From: Bacillus sp. J37
GTDB lineage: Bacteria; Bacillota; Bacilli; Bacillales; Bacillaceae
Assembly (NCBI RefSeq): GCF_000518865.1
Contig: NZ_JAEK01000001.1
Location: forward strand, 124,001-188,000
Direction: 5' to 3'
Length of the DNA stretch: 64,000 bases
Both the position numbers and the translations under genes were made by a program. This document shows positions 30,380-39,056 of the stretch, piece after piece. Every line of letters begins with the position of its first letter. Position 1 is the stretch's first letter. Under the pieces are notes generated by a model. It was not told the origin of the DNA. It saw nothing but the letters and a program-made list of their open reading frames with translations, and made no database searches.

Positions 30380-30412
30380 GAGAACTACATACAAAAAAGT
30401 AGTTCTCTTTTT
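30380..30412 (+). terminator. Terminator of cshB-nfo
   Basis: GAGAACTAC and GTAGTTCTC pair around a 10-base loop, followed by five T. Confidence 0.88.
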
Positions 30413-30455
30413 AATGAGCCAAATCAATAATTATTTAAAAACATAAAAGCAAGTT

Positions 30456-30489
30456 GAAAAAAGAGGATATTCAGAGTTTGAATATCCTC
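30456..30489 (-). terminator. Terminator of yqfT
   Basis: GAGGATATTC and GAATATCCTC form a 10-bp stem; read on the minus strand it is followed by six T. Confidence 0.82.
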
Positions 30490-30499
30490 ATAAGTATGG

Positions 30500-30754
30500 T
30501 TAGTTCGTAAATTTCTGGAATATTTGATTTACTTGTTGAGCTGTTTGTGGAGAGGTAATATTTGCAATCTGAGTAAGTAATTTTTTTCTTTCATTCACAT
30601 TAAAAATATTGATGTTTTTTCCATGCATAGCTTTTACAACTTTAGTTGCTTGGGAACGTTCTATTGTAATATTAAATTGCTTCGCATATTGCATGAGTTC
30701 CTCAACAGAAATGTTGTTAAGCTTTTGGTTGATAATTTTTTGAAATAAGATCAT
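30500..30754 (-). CDS. yqfT: YqfT-like small protein (DUF2624 family)
   Basis: An 84-residue helical, soluble protein without cysteines or membrane segments. Position (after nfo, divergent from the zinc operon) and size agree with B. subtilis YqfT, which I recall as DUF2624. It is preceded on its strand by GAGGAGG. The function is unknown. The divergent intergenic region with the zinc operon contains the Zur-like site, so co-regulation is possible but unproven. Confidence 0.75.
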   Translation of the reverse strand: MILFQKIINQKLNNISVEELMQYAKQFNITIERSQATKVVKAMHGKNINIFNVNERKKLLTQIANITSPQTAQQVNQIFQKFTN

Positions 30755-30895
30755 AGTTAAACCTCCTCTAAAACAATGTATGGAAGGTTTGATTAAAATG
30801 TGCTGCTTTTTAAGAACGCAATTTGCTTTACATTTTATAAAGATTCCTGTACAATTCTTATGTTGTAAAAGTCTAACATATAGAAATCGTTTATA

Positions 30896-30908
30896 AATCG
30901 TAACGATT
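30896..30908. promoter_or_regulatory. Candidate Zur operator of znuCB-zur
   Basis: AATCGT-A-ACGATT is a perfect 6-1-6 inverted repeat, extended by TAA on the left. It carries the TCGTAA/ACGA core of the Bacillus Zur box, whose full consensus is longer. It lies 24 bases before znuC, in the right place to repress the operon with zinc. Confidence 0.6.
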
Positions 30909-30932
30909 CTTAAATCATAAAGGAAGATGCAA

Positions 30933-31694
30933 ATGAATCAACCGGTTGTAGAAATAAAAGATCTAAACTTTACTTATGAGCGGCAAAGAGTACTTGAAAA
31001 TATAGATTTAACGATAGAACAAGGCAGTTTTCTGGGGCTTGTCGGGCCAAACGGATCCGGAAAAACAACATTATTAAAATGTTTATTAGGATTATTAAAA
31101 CCTCAGCAAGGTGAAATAAAGTTGTTTGGCCATCAAATTCAAAAGTTTAAAAATTGGCATGAGATTGGGTTTGTTTCCCAAAAAGCAAATAGCTTTAATA
31201 CCGGATTTCCAGCATCTGTGTTTGAAGTAGTGTCAAGTGGTTTAACGTCGAGACTTGGGTTGTTCAAATTTATGACTAAACAAGATCGTACAAAAGTGTA
31301 TGAAGCGATTGAAGCTGTTGGATTAAGTGCTTTTGCTAAGCGTAATATTGGCGAAATGTCTGGTGGACAACAGCAAAGAGCGTTTATTGCAAGAGCCATT
31401 GTAAGCAACCCCAAATTGTTAATTTTAGATGAACCAACCGTTGGGGTAGATGCTCAAACGGTTCAAAGCTTTTATGATATGTTGTTATCCTTAAATAAGG
31501 ATCTTGGTATCACACTAATCTTGGTAACTCATGATGTAGGCACGATTACAGACAAAGTGTCACATGTTGCATGCATTAATAAGCATTTACATTTTCATGG
31601 GAACTCCAAAGAATTTGAATCACTAAAGGATGATGAGATGTCCGACTTTTACGGACACTCCTTACATGTGTTATCACATGATCACTCCCATTAA
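30933..31694 (+). CDS. znuC: Zinc ABC transporter ATP-binding protein
   Basis: A 253-residue ABC ATPase energising high-affinity metal uptake. Walker A is GPNGSGKTT, the signature MSGGQQQR, Walker B LLILDEP, and the switch histidine lies in LVTHD. The C-terminus is histidine-rich (GHSLHVLSHDHSH), common in zinc-handling transporters. AGGAAG before the second ATG sets the start. It is followed by the permease and zur, so zinc rather than manganese is the likely substrate. No solute-binding protein gene is linked in this window. Confidence 0.92.
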   Translation: MNQPVVEIKDLNFTYERQRVLENIDLTIEQGSFLGLVGPNGSGKTTLLKCLLGLLKPQQGEIKLFGHQIQKFKNWHEIGFVSQKANSFNTGFPASVFEVVSSGLTSRLGLFKFMTKQDRTKVYEAIEAVGLSAFAKRNIGEMSGGQQQRAFIARAIVSNPKLLILDEPTVGVDAQTVQSFYDMLLSLNKDLGITLILVTHDVGTITDKVSHVACINKHLHFHGNSKEFESLKDDEMSDFYGHSLHVLSHDHSH

Positions 31695-31709
31695 TGGAGG
31701 AAATATGAA

Positions 31710-32552
31710 ATGTTAAGTAGTCTTTTTCAATATGAATTTTTACAAAATGCCTTTATTTCTGGAATGCTTATTGGGTTAATTGCACCTTTACTTGGTGTAT
31801 TTGTAGTCGTAAGAAGAATGTCTTTAATCGCAGATGCACTTAGTCATGTTACATTGGCTGGAATTGCTGCTAGTTTATTATTGGAAAAAAAGGTAACAGC
31901 TTTTGTAGGAATCAATCCACTATATTTAGGCATGGTATTTTCAGTAGGTGGTTCTCTTTTCATAGAAAAACTTAGAACAGTTTATAAGCATTATCAAGAA
32001 TTGGCTATCCCGATTATCTTATCAGCAGGTGTGGGGATTAGTGTTATATTTATTTCGCTTGCTGACGGCTTTAATACCGATTTATTCAGTTATTTATTTG
32101 GTAGTATAAGTGCTGTAAGTCGTACGGATATGTATGTGATCTCAGCAATTACAGTTGCAGTTATTCTCGTTATATTTTTCCTATACAAAGAACTTTTTTT
32201 GTTATCATTTGATGAAGAACATGCCGTAGCATCTGGTATTAGTGCCAAAGTTATTCACTTTATTTTTATTTTTATGCTGGCACTTGTCATAGCAGGTTCA
32301 ATGAGAATTGTTGGGATTTTGTTGGTTTCATCTCTTATGACATTACCTGTTGCTGCCAGTATAAGAATTGCTAAAGGATTTAAGCAAACGATTTTCTTTT
32401 CTGTACTATTTGGTGAAATATCTGTTATTATTGGATTATTCCTAGCCTATTATTTAGATTTAGCACCTGGCGGAACAATTGTCATCCTATCAGTTCTTAT
32501 TTTGATTATGACAATCATATGGACTAAATATACAAAGGGGAAAGTTTCATGA
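31710..32552 (+). CDS. znuB: Zinc ABC transporter permease
   Basis: A 280-residue ABC-3 family inner-membrane permease with about eight membrane helices. It has the family features: [19 protein letters not shown] near the N-terminus and the [20 protein letters not shown] stretch later. It starts 15 bases after znuC and overlaps zur by 4 bases (ATGA), so the three genes form one operon. Confidence 0.93.
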   Translation: MLSSLFQYEFLQNAFISGMLIGLIAPLLGVFVVVRRMSLIADALSHVTLAGIAASLLLEKKVTAFVGINPLYLGMVFSVGGSLFIEKLRTVYKHYQELAIPIILSAGVGISVIFISLADGFNTDLFSYLFGSISAVSRTDMYVISAITVAVILVIFFLYKELFLLSFDEEHAVASGISAKVIHFIFIFMLALVIAGSMRIVGILLVSSLMTLPVAASIRIAKGFKQTIFFSVLFGEISVIIGLFLAYYLDLAPGGTIVILSVLILIMTIIWTKYTKGKVS

Positions 32553-32962
32553 ACGTTCAAGAAGCTCTCGACTTATTAAAAGAAAAAGGATACAAATACA
32601 CAAGTAAAAGGGAAGAGATGCTCCAGCTCTTTGCTGACCATGATAAGTATCTTACAGCGAAAGATGTATTGGAATTTTTGAAAGATGATTATCCAGGTTT
32701 AAGTTTCGATACAATTTACCGAAACCTTTCCCTATTTGCTGATCTTGGTATTTTTGAAATGACAGAGTTGTCTGGTGAAAAGCACTTTCGATTTACATGT
32801 AGCACAAAACATCATCATCATCATTTTATTTGCTTGAAATGTGGAAAAACGAAAGAACTTCCTGGTTGTCCAATGGGAAATCTAACGGATAGCCTTAATA
32901 ACTATGATATAAGCGGTCATAAGTTTGAAGTATATGGAAGATGCCCTCAATGTCAAATATAA
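32549..32962 (+). CDS. zur: Zinc uptake regulator Zur (Fur family)
   Basis: A 137-residue Fur-family repressor with an N-terminal winged helix (about 1-80, with SFDTIYRNL) and a C-terminal metal and dimer domain. The structural zinc site has C95/C98 (CLKC) and C132/C135 (CPQC); a run of five histidines (88-92) and C84 supply further ligands. Its translational overlap with znuB and the adjacent zinc operon favour Zur over Fur or PerR. A Zur-like operator upstream of znuC suggests autoregulation. Confidence 0.92.
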   Translation: MNVQEALDLLKEKGYKYTSKREEMLQLFADHDKYLTAKDVLEFLKDDYPGLSFDTIYRNLSLFADLGIFEMTELSGEKHFRFTCSTKHHHHHFICLKCGKTKELPGCPMGNLTDSLNNYDISGHKFEVYGRCPQCQI

Positions 32963-32964
32963 AG

Positions 32965-32999
32965 AAAAAGGAAGGCTGCATACAGTAGCCTTCCTTTTT
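32965..32999. terminator. Bidirectional terminator between zur and yqfW
   Basis: AAAAAGGAAGGCT and AGCCTTCCTTTTT pair around a 9-base loop, serving the two convergent genes. Confidence 0.88.
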
Positions 33000-33000
33000 C

Positions 33001-33570
33001 TTATATCTTTATTTCAGTCCATTGCTGGACCCAATTCTTTGCCTCACGCCAATCATTTACTCTAATAACCCCTTTTGGAACAGGATCTTGATTATAAGGC
33101 GTATTAAATAAGATAACTGGTATACCGTGTTCTTCATTTATCATACAGGCATTATCATGCTTGTCCTCGAAGAAAATGGAAATATTATTTTCCTTAACAG
33201 CCGCAAGTTTATCATGGCTCCCAATTAATTCAATATGATGATAAAAAAGGTCTTTATCTTTGAACCATTGATTTGTAATTTCTATTAAATGCTTTCTTCT
33301 GGCGCTAATAAACATTAATTGATGCGTGTCTTTCCATTCATCTAATACTTCTTTTGCATGTAAAGCAAGTGGTGCTTCTTTATAGATAATTGGCTCAAAT
33401 TCGTCCATCCAGCTCCAAAAGTCTGCATCTGTAATGTTGTAAATTTTTGTTAAATCATATTGAGTTAAATCTTGATATGTTAAGGATTTTTTAAATGAAT
33501 GATTTAAATAAGGTAAAAAGGTTTGCGGATCAGTAACAGTTCCATCTATGTCGATTCCTAGTCGTAACAT
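33001..33570 (-). CDS. yqfW: HAD-family nucleotidase-like protein YqfW
   Basis: A 189-residue HAD-superfamily hydrolase of the 5'(3')-deoxyribonucleotidase-like (NT5C) type. The nucleophile motif is DIDGTVTD at about 7-14. Motif II is probably FISARR, and the acidic motif is FFEDKHDN. The start MLRLGIDIDG is chosen because AAGGAGAG lies 7 bases upstream; a longer reading adds six residues across that binding site. The substrate is unknown. Location next to zur agrees with B. subtilis yqfW. Confidence 0.88.
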   Translation of the reverse strand: MLRLGIDIDGTVTDPQTFLPYLNHSFKKSLTYQDLTQYDLTKIYNITDADFWSWMDEFEPIIYKEAPLALHAKEVLDEWKDTHQLMFISARRKHLIEITNQWFKDKDLFYHHIELIGSHDKLAAVKENNISIFFEDKHDNACMINEEHGIPVILFNTPYNQDPVPKGVIRVNDWREAKNWVQQWTEIKI

Positions 33571-33712
33571 TTGTATTCTCTCCTTCATGAAGTCCTAATA
33601 CATAGTGTACCATACACAATTTTTAATCGAACAGAAAAGTTTTACAGTTATACTTTTTAACACTAAGTTTATAATAAGAATGCTCCTTTATTTAAGAAAG
33701 GATGGGATCTAC

Positions 33713-34102
33713 ATGGCAGACGAAAATAAGTTCAATGAACGAGATCGTTTTGACAATCCTGATTATAGGGGAATCACGCCGCTAGATCGAGAAATAGATA
33801 CAGATTATGAAACAGAAGCAGCTGCTGAAATTGCAGCCCCGGTTAATATGGGAGGTACCTATAAGGCAGCTGATACTGAGACTGATCGAGGTGAAAAAGT
33901 TGGTGAAGGCAAAGGGATAGGATATCTGGCCTTAGCTTTATCCATCATTTCACTATTTATCTTACCTGTCATTTTAGGAGCAGCAGGTATAATTGTTGGA
34001 TTTATTGCCAGAAGAAGAGGGGCTCTTACAACTGGAGCTTGGGCAATTGGAATAGGTGTCGTTTCAATTATCTTAGGGATCTTTATCATGCCGTTCTTTT
34101 AG
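33713..34102 (+). CDS. yqfX: YqfX-like membrane protein
   Basis: A 129-residue protein with an acidic hydrophilic N-terminus (about 1-70, ADENKFNERDRFDNPDYRG) and two closely spaced, glycine-, alanine- and isoleucine-rich membrane helices (about 74-97 and 104-128), resembling the DUF4190 helical hairpin. AAAGGATGG precedes the ATG. Position between yqfW and ispG and the length match B. subtilis YqfX. The function is unknown. Confidence 0.8.
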   Translation: MADENKFNERDRFDNPDYRGITPLDREIDTDYETEAAAEIAAPVNMGGTYKAADTETDRGEKVGEGKGIGYLALALSIISLFILPVILGAAGIIVGFIARRRGALTTGAWAIGIGVVSIILGIFIMPFF

Positions 34103-34122
34103 AATAGCTGATAAGACATTGA

Positions 34123-34160
34123 AATTGGGGGTTGATCTTTATGGTCAATCCCCAATTTAT
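34123..34160 (+). terminator. Terminator of yqfX
   Basis: AATTGGGGGTTGA and TCAATCCCCAATT pair (one G-U pair) around a 9-base loop; an AT-rich T tract follows. Confidence 0.75.
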
Positions 34161-34202
34161 TATTTTAATCAGGAGTTTTTTAGCGATAGGGGGATAGGGC
34201 AC

Positions 34203-34391
34203 ATGGAAATGAAAAAGAAACAATCTATTCACAATCCTGTGAAATCCAATCAAATAAATAATGGTGCGTATGAGGCTAATATGAAGCTCCAGGAACGGTT
34301 TTATGAAGATGATAGCAGGGAAGAGGATTCAGCCCTCTCATTGGCCAACACAAGCAATTTTGGAACGTTTATCTTACCTGAAGATGTATAA
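34203..34391 (+). CDS. Small hypothetical protein
   Basis: A 62-residue hydrophilic protein with an acidic middle (RFYEDDSREEDSALSLANTS), without membrane segments. GGGGGATAGGG precedes the ATG. A longer in-frame reading would start inside the yqfX terminator and is unlikely. It is not recognised. The coding-like composition, the good binding site and the shared downstream terminator support a real gene. It is convergent with ispG. Confidence 0.6.
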   Translation: MEMKKKQSIHNPVKSNQINNGAYEANMKLQERFYEDDSREEDSALSLANTSNFGTFILPEDV

Positions 34392-34400
34392 AAAACAAAG

Positions 34401-34438
34401 AAAAAAGGATATCCACAAATTGCGGTATATCCTTTTTT
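34401..34438. terminator. Bidirectional terminator between the small gene and ispG
   Basis: AAAAAAGGATAT and ATATCCTTTTTT pair, with a partial inner CC/GG stem. Confidence 0.85.
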
Positions 34439-34453
34439 CTTTATGAATTTATT

Positions 34454-35566
34454 TTATGCGTTTGCTTCAGCCTTCTCAGCGGCCTGCTTAGCATAATGTT
34501 CTTCAGCAATTTTATCAATTTCTTTTTTCAGTTCCTCAACCATTGTCGCTTCAGGAACTTTACGAACGATTTCTCCTTTACGGAAAAGTAAACCTTCCCC
34601 GCGTGCACCAGCTATCCCAATATCAGCTTCACGAGCCTCTCCTGGACCATTTACGGCACAACCTAAAACGGCAACCTTAATTGGAGCTTTAATATGTGAA
34701 ATATATTCTTCCACTTCGTTTGCGATACTTATTAAATCAATTTCGATTCTTCCGCAAGTTGGGCAGGAAATTAATGTTGCAGCATTTGCTGCTAAGCCAA
34801 ATGATTTTAAAAGTTCACGGGCAACCTTAACTTCCTCAACCGGATCGGCACTTAAAGAAACACGTACCGTATTTCCAATCCCCTTGCTAAGAATTGCTCC
34901 TAAACCAGCTGCACTTTTTACTGTTCCGGCAAAAAGTGTTCCTGATTCTGTAATACCTAAGTGTAAAGGATAGTCAAAAGCTCTAGCAGCTTTATCGTAT
35001 GCTTCAATGGCCAAGTTTACATCTGAAGCTTTCATTGAAACGATAATATCGTGGAAGTCCAAATCTTCCAGGATTTTTATATGGTGTAGGGCACTTTCAA
35101 CCATACCATCGGCAGTTGGATAACCGTATTTTTCTAAAATCCGTTTTTCTAACGAGCCTGCGTTTACTCCGATTCGGATTGGAATTTTACGTTCTTTTGC
35201 TGCTTTTACGACAGCTTCTACTTTTTCTCTTCTCCCTATATTCCCAGGGTTGATTCTGATTTTATCTGCTCCACCCTCAATTGCTTTTAACGCGAGTTTA
35301 TAGTCAAAATGAATATCAACAACAAGTGGAATATTAATTCTTTTTTTTATTTCAGCAATTGCATTAGCTGCACGTTCATCAGGACATGCAACACGTACAA
35401 TTTGACATCCTGCTTCTTCAAGACGGTTAATTTCAGCAACAGTTGCCTCAACATCATGGGTTTTAGTTGTTGTCATACTTTGAATAACAACTTCATTATT
35501 TCCACCAATCGTTAAATTCCCGACTTTTACAGGTCTTGTTTTCGTACGATGTATGATTTCACTCAC
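34454..35566 (-). CDS. ispG: 4-hydroxy-3-methylbut-2-en-1-yl diphosphate synthase
   Basis: A 370-residue [4Fe-4S] enzyme that converts MEcPP to HMBPP, the penultimate MEP step. It has an N-terminal TIM barrel ([21 protein letters not shown]) and a C-terminal cluster domain with [11 protein letters not shown] and [10 protein letters not shown] supplying the three cysteines. It has a GTG start with GGAGCG upstream. The short bacterial form lacks the insert found in plants. ispH, encoded about 8 kb away, is the next enzyme. Confidence 0.97.
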   Translation of the reverse strand: MSEIIHRTKTRPVKVGNLTIGGNNEVVIQSMTTTKTHDVEATVAEINRLEEAGCQIVRVACPDERAANAIAEIKKRINIPLVVDIHFDYKLALKAIEGGADKIRINPGNIGRREKVEAVVKAAKERKIPIRIGVNAGSLEKRILEKYGYPTADGMVESALHHIKILEDLDFHDIIVSMKASDVNLAIEAYDKAARAFDYPLHLGITESGTLFAGTVKSAAGLGAILSKGIGNTVRVSLSADPVEEVKVARELLKSFGLAANAATLISCPTCGRIEIDLISIANEVEEYISHIKAPIKVAVLGCAVNGPGEAREADIGIAGARGEGLLFRKGEIVRKVPEATMVEELKKEIDKIAEEHYAKQAAEKAEANA

Positions 35567-35706
35567 GTGTAAATCGCTCCTTAAAGTAGTTTAAGCATTT
35601 CATGAACATATAACTTTATGATACTTGAGTTTCTTCTTTTTTTCTAGTAATTCTACTTTCCAACCTCATTTTACAGGGAGGGTTATGAATTGACAAGGAT
35701 GTTCTA

Positions 35707-36030
35707 CTATTTATAATCTGGAAAAAAGTAAGAAGTACCAACCTGAATTTCCTCCACTTTTACATCAGGATTAAGTTTTTCAAAATCCTTAACAAGCTGA
35801 TCAATTGAAATTGGAAGTGTACCATGGTATTTCTCTGTAATCGTTAAAACAGTATCACCTTGTTTGACAGTATGTTCATAATAAAGGGCTTGTTTATCTT
35901 TAATATTAGTATCGGGTACTGAGGATTCGATAGCCGTTTTATTCATAACTGGGAGTGTGCCAACTTTTAAATCATAATAAATAATATAACAAATAAAAAA
36001 ACATAGGAGTAAAATTGAGAATCGCTTCAT
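35707..36030 (-). CDS. yqfZ: LysM-domain protein YqfZ (sporulation-associated)
   Basis: A 107-residue protein with an N-terminal membrane anchor (about 4-20) and one LysM peptidoglycan-binding domain (about 52-105, HTVKQGDTVLTITEKY). B. subtilis YqfZ, in the same position next to ispG (yqfY), is expressed in the mother cell under sigma-E control, so a cortex or germ-wall role is likely but unproven. The ribosome binding site is GGAGG on the minus strand. Confidence 0.82.
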   Translation of the reverse strand: MKRFSILLLCFFICYIIYYDLKVGTLPVMNKTAIESSVPDTNIKDKQALYYEHTVKQGDTVLTITEKYHGTLPISIDQLVKDFEKLNPDVKVEEIQVGTSYFFPDYK

Positions 36031-36135
36031 TTTTTAGATCCTCCAATGAAATGATTTTATATAATGATCCTATGCTTGTCCTATTTAAATATGTCTGCTT
36101 TTTTGTATCTTCTATATAAAGTTTTGAAAACATGG

Positions 36136-36174
36136 CACTTAAAAAACGCGGATTTCTCCGCGCTTTTTTAAGTG
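36136..36174 (-). terminator. Terminator overlapping the end of the DUF1189 gene
   Basis: CACTTAAAAAA plus CGCGGA pairs with TCCGCG plus TTTTTTAAGTG, with one bulge. The stop codon of the minus-strand gene lies inside the stem. Confidence 0.75.
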
Positions 36175-36947
36175 GTTTCAATCTTCTTCTTATTTGATGG
36201 GATTTCTTTTAATACCAGGTATAGAACGATTAAATGAACAAACCAATTCAATAAAAATCCAGTTGGAACAACCACTTGCAAACTATCCATGATGATAAAG
36301 AAGATGGTCGCTAATGTTGTAGAGTATGCTGCAATAACCCATAATTGTTTAAAGTTCACTTTTCGCTGCAGACTGTTTTTGAATGCCAAGCCGAACAAAG
36401 CTAAAATGGTGATTTCAATAAATTTGACGAATGCACCAAATAAGTACATTACAAGAATCATGATTGTAAGTACGATTGGAAGCAGCTGGTTGAACTGTGA
36501 TGTGATCTCCATGATATCTTCCTTTGAGATGGTCATGTTCAATAGGGAGTATTCATAGGTTTGTGCTTGCCCATTTGCCGCAAAAACAAATTTATCCGAT
36601 AATATCCCAATTGCATTTTCTTTTGCTTCCATCTCCTCCACTCCATAAGCCCCAGAACCGTCTAAAATGATAAAAAATCCATCTTTCTTTATCTCTACAG
36701 GTTTTTCTGAGTCTGTTGAGAGTAAACCATTCTCAATTGTAAAAGAAGGCAATTCGTTTCTGAGTGTTTCATCAAAACTTTTCAAACCTTCACTTAAGCT
36801 GCTTGAAAAATAAAGAGCAGTTGGTAAGGTGCTTAACAAAGACAAAATAAAGACGAACAGAATCGTTTTGCCTATTCCTTGAAACCGAAATTTCGAAATC
36901 GTTTTTGGAGAATAAATACTTACATAAAGTTGCTTAAATATATTCAT
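36168..36947 (-). CDS. DUF1189 family membrane protein
   Basis: A 259-residue membrane protein. One N-terminal helix (about 27-47) precedes an extracytoplasmic region (about 50-145) and four or so C-terminal helices (about 152-250). The N-terminal pattern IFKQLYVSIYSPKTISKFRFQG is characteristic of DUF1189. In Bacillus a gene of this type occurs in the same region (yqgB, from memory). The start at MNIFKQ is preferred; GAAGGATG is about 13 bases upstream and an in-frame ATG five codons earlier overlaps it. The function is unknown. Confidence 0.75.
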   Translation of the reverse strand: MNIFKQLYVSIYSPKTISKFRFQGIGKTILFVFILSLLSTLPTALYFSSSLSEGLKSFDETLRNELPSFTIENGLLSTDSEKPVEIKKDGFFIILDGSGAYGVEEMEAKENAIGILSDKFVFAANGQAQTYEYSLLNMTISKEDIMEITSQFNQLLPIVLTIMILVMYLFGAFVKFIEITILALFGLAFKNSLQRKVNFKQLWVIAAYSTTLATIFFIIMDSLQVVVPTGFLLNWFVHLIVLYLVLKEIPSNKKKIETT

Positions 36948-37102
36948 GATAAGAAGACACATCCTTCAAAAGTTTACGCTCTCTATTTTATATGCCTTGA
37001 TAGATAATGACAAGGAAACGAAGCTAGATAAAAGGAATAATCATATAAAATTCACTTTGTAAAGATATTATAAATTTTTTGTAAATATTTTTAATAAATC
37101 TC

Positions 37103-37131
37103 TTTACAATAAAACAGTATTTCGTTAATAA
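37103..37131 (+). promoter_or_regulatory. Candidate promoter of the Na/Pi cotransporter gene
   Basis: TTTACA and TAATAA are separated by 17 bases. Initiation about 7 bases downstream would leave the internal TTG start (37186) with a proper leader. Confidence 0.4.
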
Positions 37132-37185
37132 TTGTAAGGGTTGTAGATGTTTGTCGACAAAAGACGAAATGAGGAGTTGGAAATT

Positions 37186-38817
37186 TTGGAATTAGATATC
37201 CAGAAGATGATATTTGAATTCATTGGTGGATTAGGGATTTTCCTTTTCGGGATCAAGTATATGGGAGATGGTCTTCAACGATCAGCTGGCGATAAGTTGA
37301 GAGACATTTTGGATAAGTTTACGACAAATCCGTTAATGGGTGTTTTAGCGGGTGTTATTGTGACGGTATTAATTCAATCCAGTAGTGGAACAACTGTTAT
37401 TACGGTTGGTTTAGTAAGTGCTGGATTTATGAGTCTTAGACAAGCTATCGGTGTAATTATGGGGGCTAATATTGGGACAACTGTTACGGCATTTATTATT
37501 GGTATTAAAGTTTCGGATTACGCGCTGCCTATAATCGCTGTCGGAGCAATATTACTATTTTTCTTTAAAAACAAAAGAATACATAATATCGGTCAAATTG
37601 TTTTTGGATTTGGTGCACTATTCTTTGGATTGGAATTGATGGGTGATGGAATGAAACCACTCCGCACCTTAGAGGCATTTCATGATTTAACGGTTAGTAT
37701 GAGTAGCAATCCGTTATTGGGAGTAGTAGTTGGAACCCTTTTTACGGTTATTGTACAAAGCTCCAGTGCAACGATTGGAATATTACAGGAGTTATTTGGC
37801 CAGGGATTAGTGGATATAAAAGCAGCTCTACCTGTCCTTTTTGGAGATAATATTGGAACGACAATTACAGCAGTGTTAGCATCTATCGGTGCTTCTATAG
37901 CGGCCAGAAGAGCAGCATTAACACATGTTATTTTTAATTTAATTGGAACAACCATTTTTCTTATTTTCTTACCTATATTTACAAGTTTTATGCTGTATTT
38001 ACAAGGAGCATTACATTTAAATCCTGAAATGACGATCGCTTTTGCACACGGTACGTTTAATTTTACAAATACGTTGATTCAATTACCATTTATTGGTTTC
38101 TTAGCGTTTATTGTGACGAAGTTAATTCCGGGTGAAGATTCAGTAATTGAGTATAAAACAAAACACTTAGATCCAATATTTATAGAACAATCTTCATCTA
38201 TTGCACTGGGACAGGCAAAGGAAGAAGTCCTTCGTATGGGACAATTTGCAACAATTGGTTTGGAAGCAGCAAGAGATTACCAAGCAACATACTCTCAAAA
38301 AAATGCAGACACCGCCATGCAACTTGAAGATGCGATTAATAACCTAGATCGAAAAATTACAGACTATTTAATACTTATATCAAGAAGTGAAATGTCTCCG
38401 ACAGAGTCTGAAGAACATAGCATGCTAATGGACACAGTTAGGGATATAGAACGTATTGGTGATCATATTGAAAATGTAGTAGAATTAGTTGGCTACCAAT
38501 TAACGAACAAGGTTAAACTAACAGATTCAGCTAAAAAAGATTTAGAAGATATGTTTGAATTAACAATTCAAACATTAAAAGATTCAGTAACGGCTCTTGA
38601 TGACAAAGATACGGCGTTAGCATCAAAAGTATTAAAATCTGAGGAGCAAATAGATAAGATGGAAAGAACCCTTCGTAAAAAGCATATCATGCGTATTAAC
38701 GAAGGTAGCTGTACAGGTTCAGCTGGTATTGTTTTTGTTGACATCATAAGCAATTTAGAACGAATTGGCGATCATTCCGTTAATATTGCTGAAGCTGTTT
38801 TAGGCTATAGAGACTAA
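37186..38817 (+). CDS. Na/Pi cotransporter family protein with C-terminal PhoU-like domain
   Basis: A protein of about 543 residues. Two inverted repeats of the Na/Pi-cotransporter II fold each carry the QSSS signature (VLIQSSSGTT and VIVQSSSATI), with about eight to nine helices up to residue 320. A cytoplasmic helical PhoU-like domain (about 330-540) has two ERIGDHxxN motifs. The TTG start follows GAGGAG; an upstream in-frame ATG (37147) adds 13 residues and has a weaker AAGGG site. It is a likely sodium-driven phosphate importer, 7 kb ahead of the pst operon. Confidence 0.88.
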   Translation: MELDIQKMIFEFIGGLGIFLFGIKYMGDGLQRSAGDKLRDILDKFTTNPLMGVLAGVIVTVLIQSSSGTTVITVGLVSAGFMSLRQAIGVIMGANIGTTVTAFIIGIKVSDYALPIIAVGAILLFFFKNKRIHNIGQIVFGFGALFFGLELMGDGMKPLRTLEAFHDLTVSMSSNPLLGVVVGTLFTVIVQSSSATIGILQELFGQGLVDIKAALPVLFGDNIGTTITAVLASIGASIAARRAALTHVIFNLIGTTIFLIFLPIFTSFMLYLQGALHLNPEMTIAFAHGTFNFTNTLIQLPFIGFLAFIVTKLIPGEDSVIEYKTKHLDPIFIEQSSSIALGQAKEEVLRMGQFATIGLEAARDYQATYSQKNADTAMQLEDAINNLDRKITDYLILISRSEMSPTESEEHSMLMDTVRDIERIGDHIENVVELVGYQLTNKVKLTDSAKKDLEDMFELTIQTLKDSVTALDDKDTALASKVLKSEEQIDKMERTLRKKHIMRINEGSCTGSAGIVFVDIISNLERIGDHSVNIAEAVLGYRD

Positions 38818-38859
38818 TCTTAAATTGAATATAAAAGGGAAACAAGGTTTCTTATTTTA

Positions 38860-38895
38860 AGGCTGTGTTAAAGTAAATTTAATACAGCCTTTTTT
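38860..38895 (+). terminator. Terminator of the Na/Pi cotransporter gene
   Basis: AGGCTGTGTTAAA and TTTAATACAGCCT pair (one G-U pair), followed by six T. Confidence 0.85.
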
Positions 38896-38948
38896 ATATA
38901 TTTTTAGCACTATAAAAGAGTAAGGACAATACTAGGTCGTAAATCCTC

Positions 38949-38990
38949 GATTGAAAATAAGCAATATGTCTTATTGACGTATTTTCAATC
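38949..38990. repeat. 11-bp perfect inverted repeat upstream of the chemoreceptor gene
   Basis: GATTGAAAATA and TATTTTCAATC flank 20 bases that contain TTGACG. There is no T run. It lies about 65 bases upstream of the TTG start and could be an operator. Confidence 0.6.
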
Positions 38991-39056
38991 TTAACACTAG
39001 CTTAATATTTCGATGTTATAATTAGTCGAAATTACACGAGAGATGGAGGATTCGGT

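Noticed and set aside
38949-38990. Reading the inverted repeat as a second terminator of the Na/Pi transporter gene
   Set aside because: A good terminator already lies at 38860-38895 and the repeat lacks a T run.
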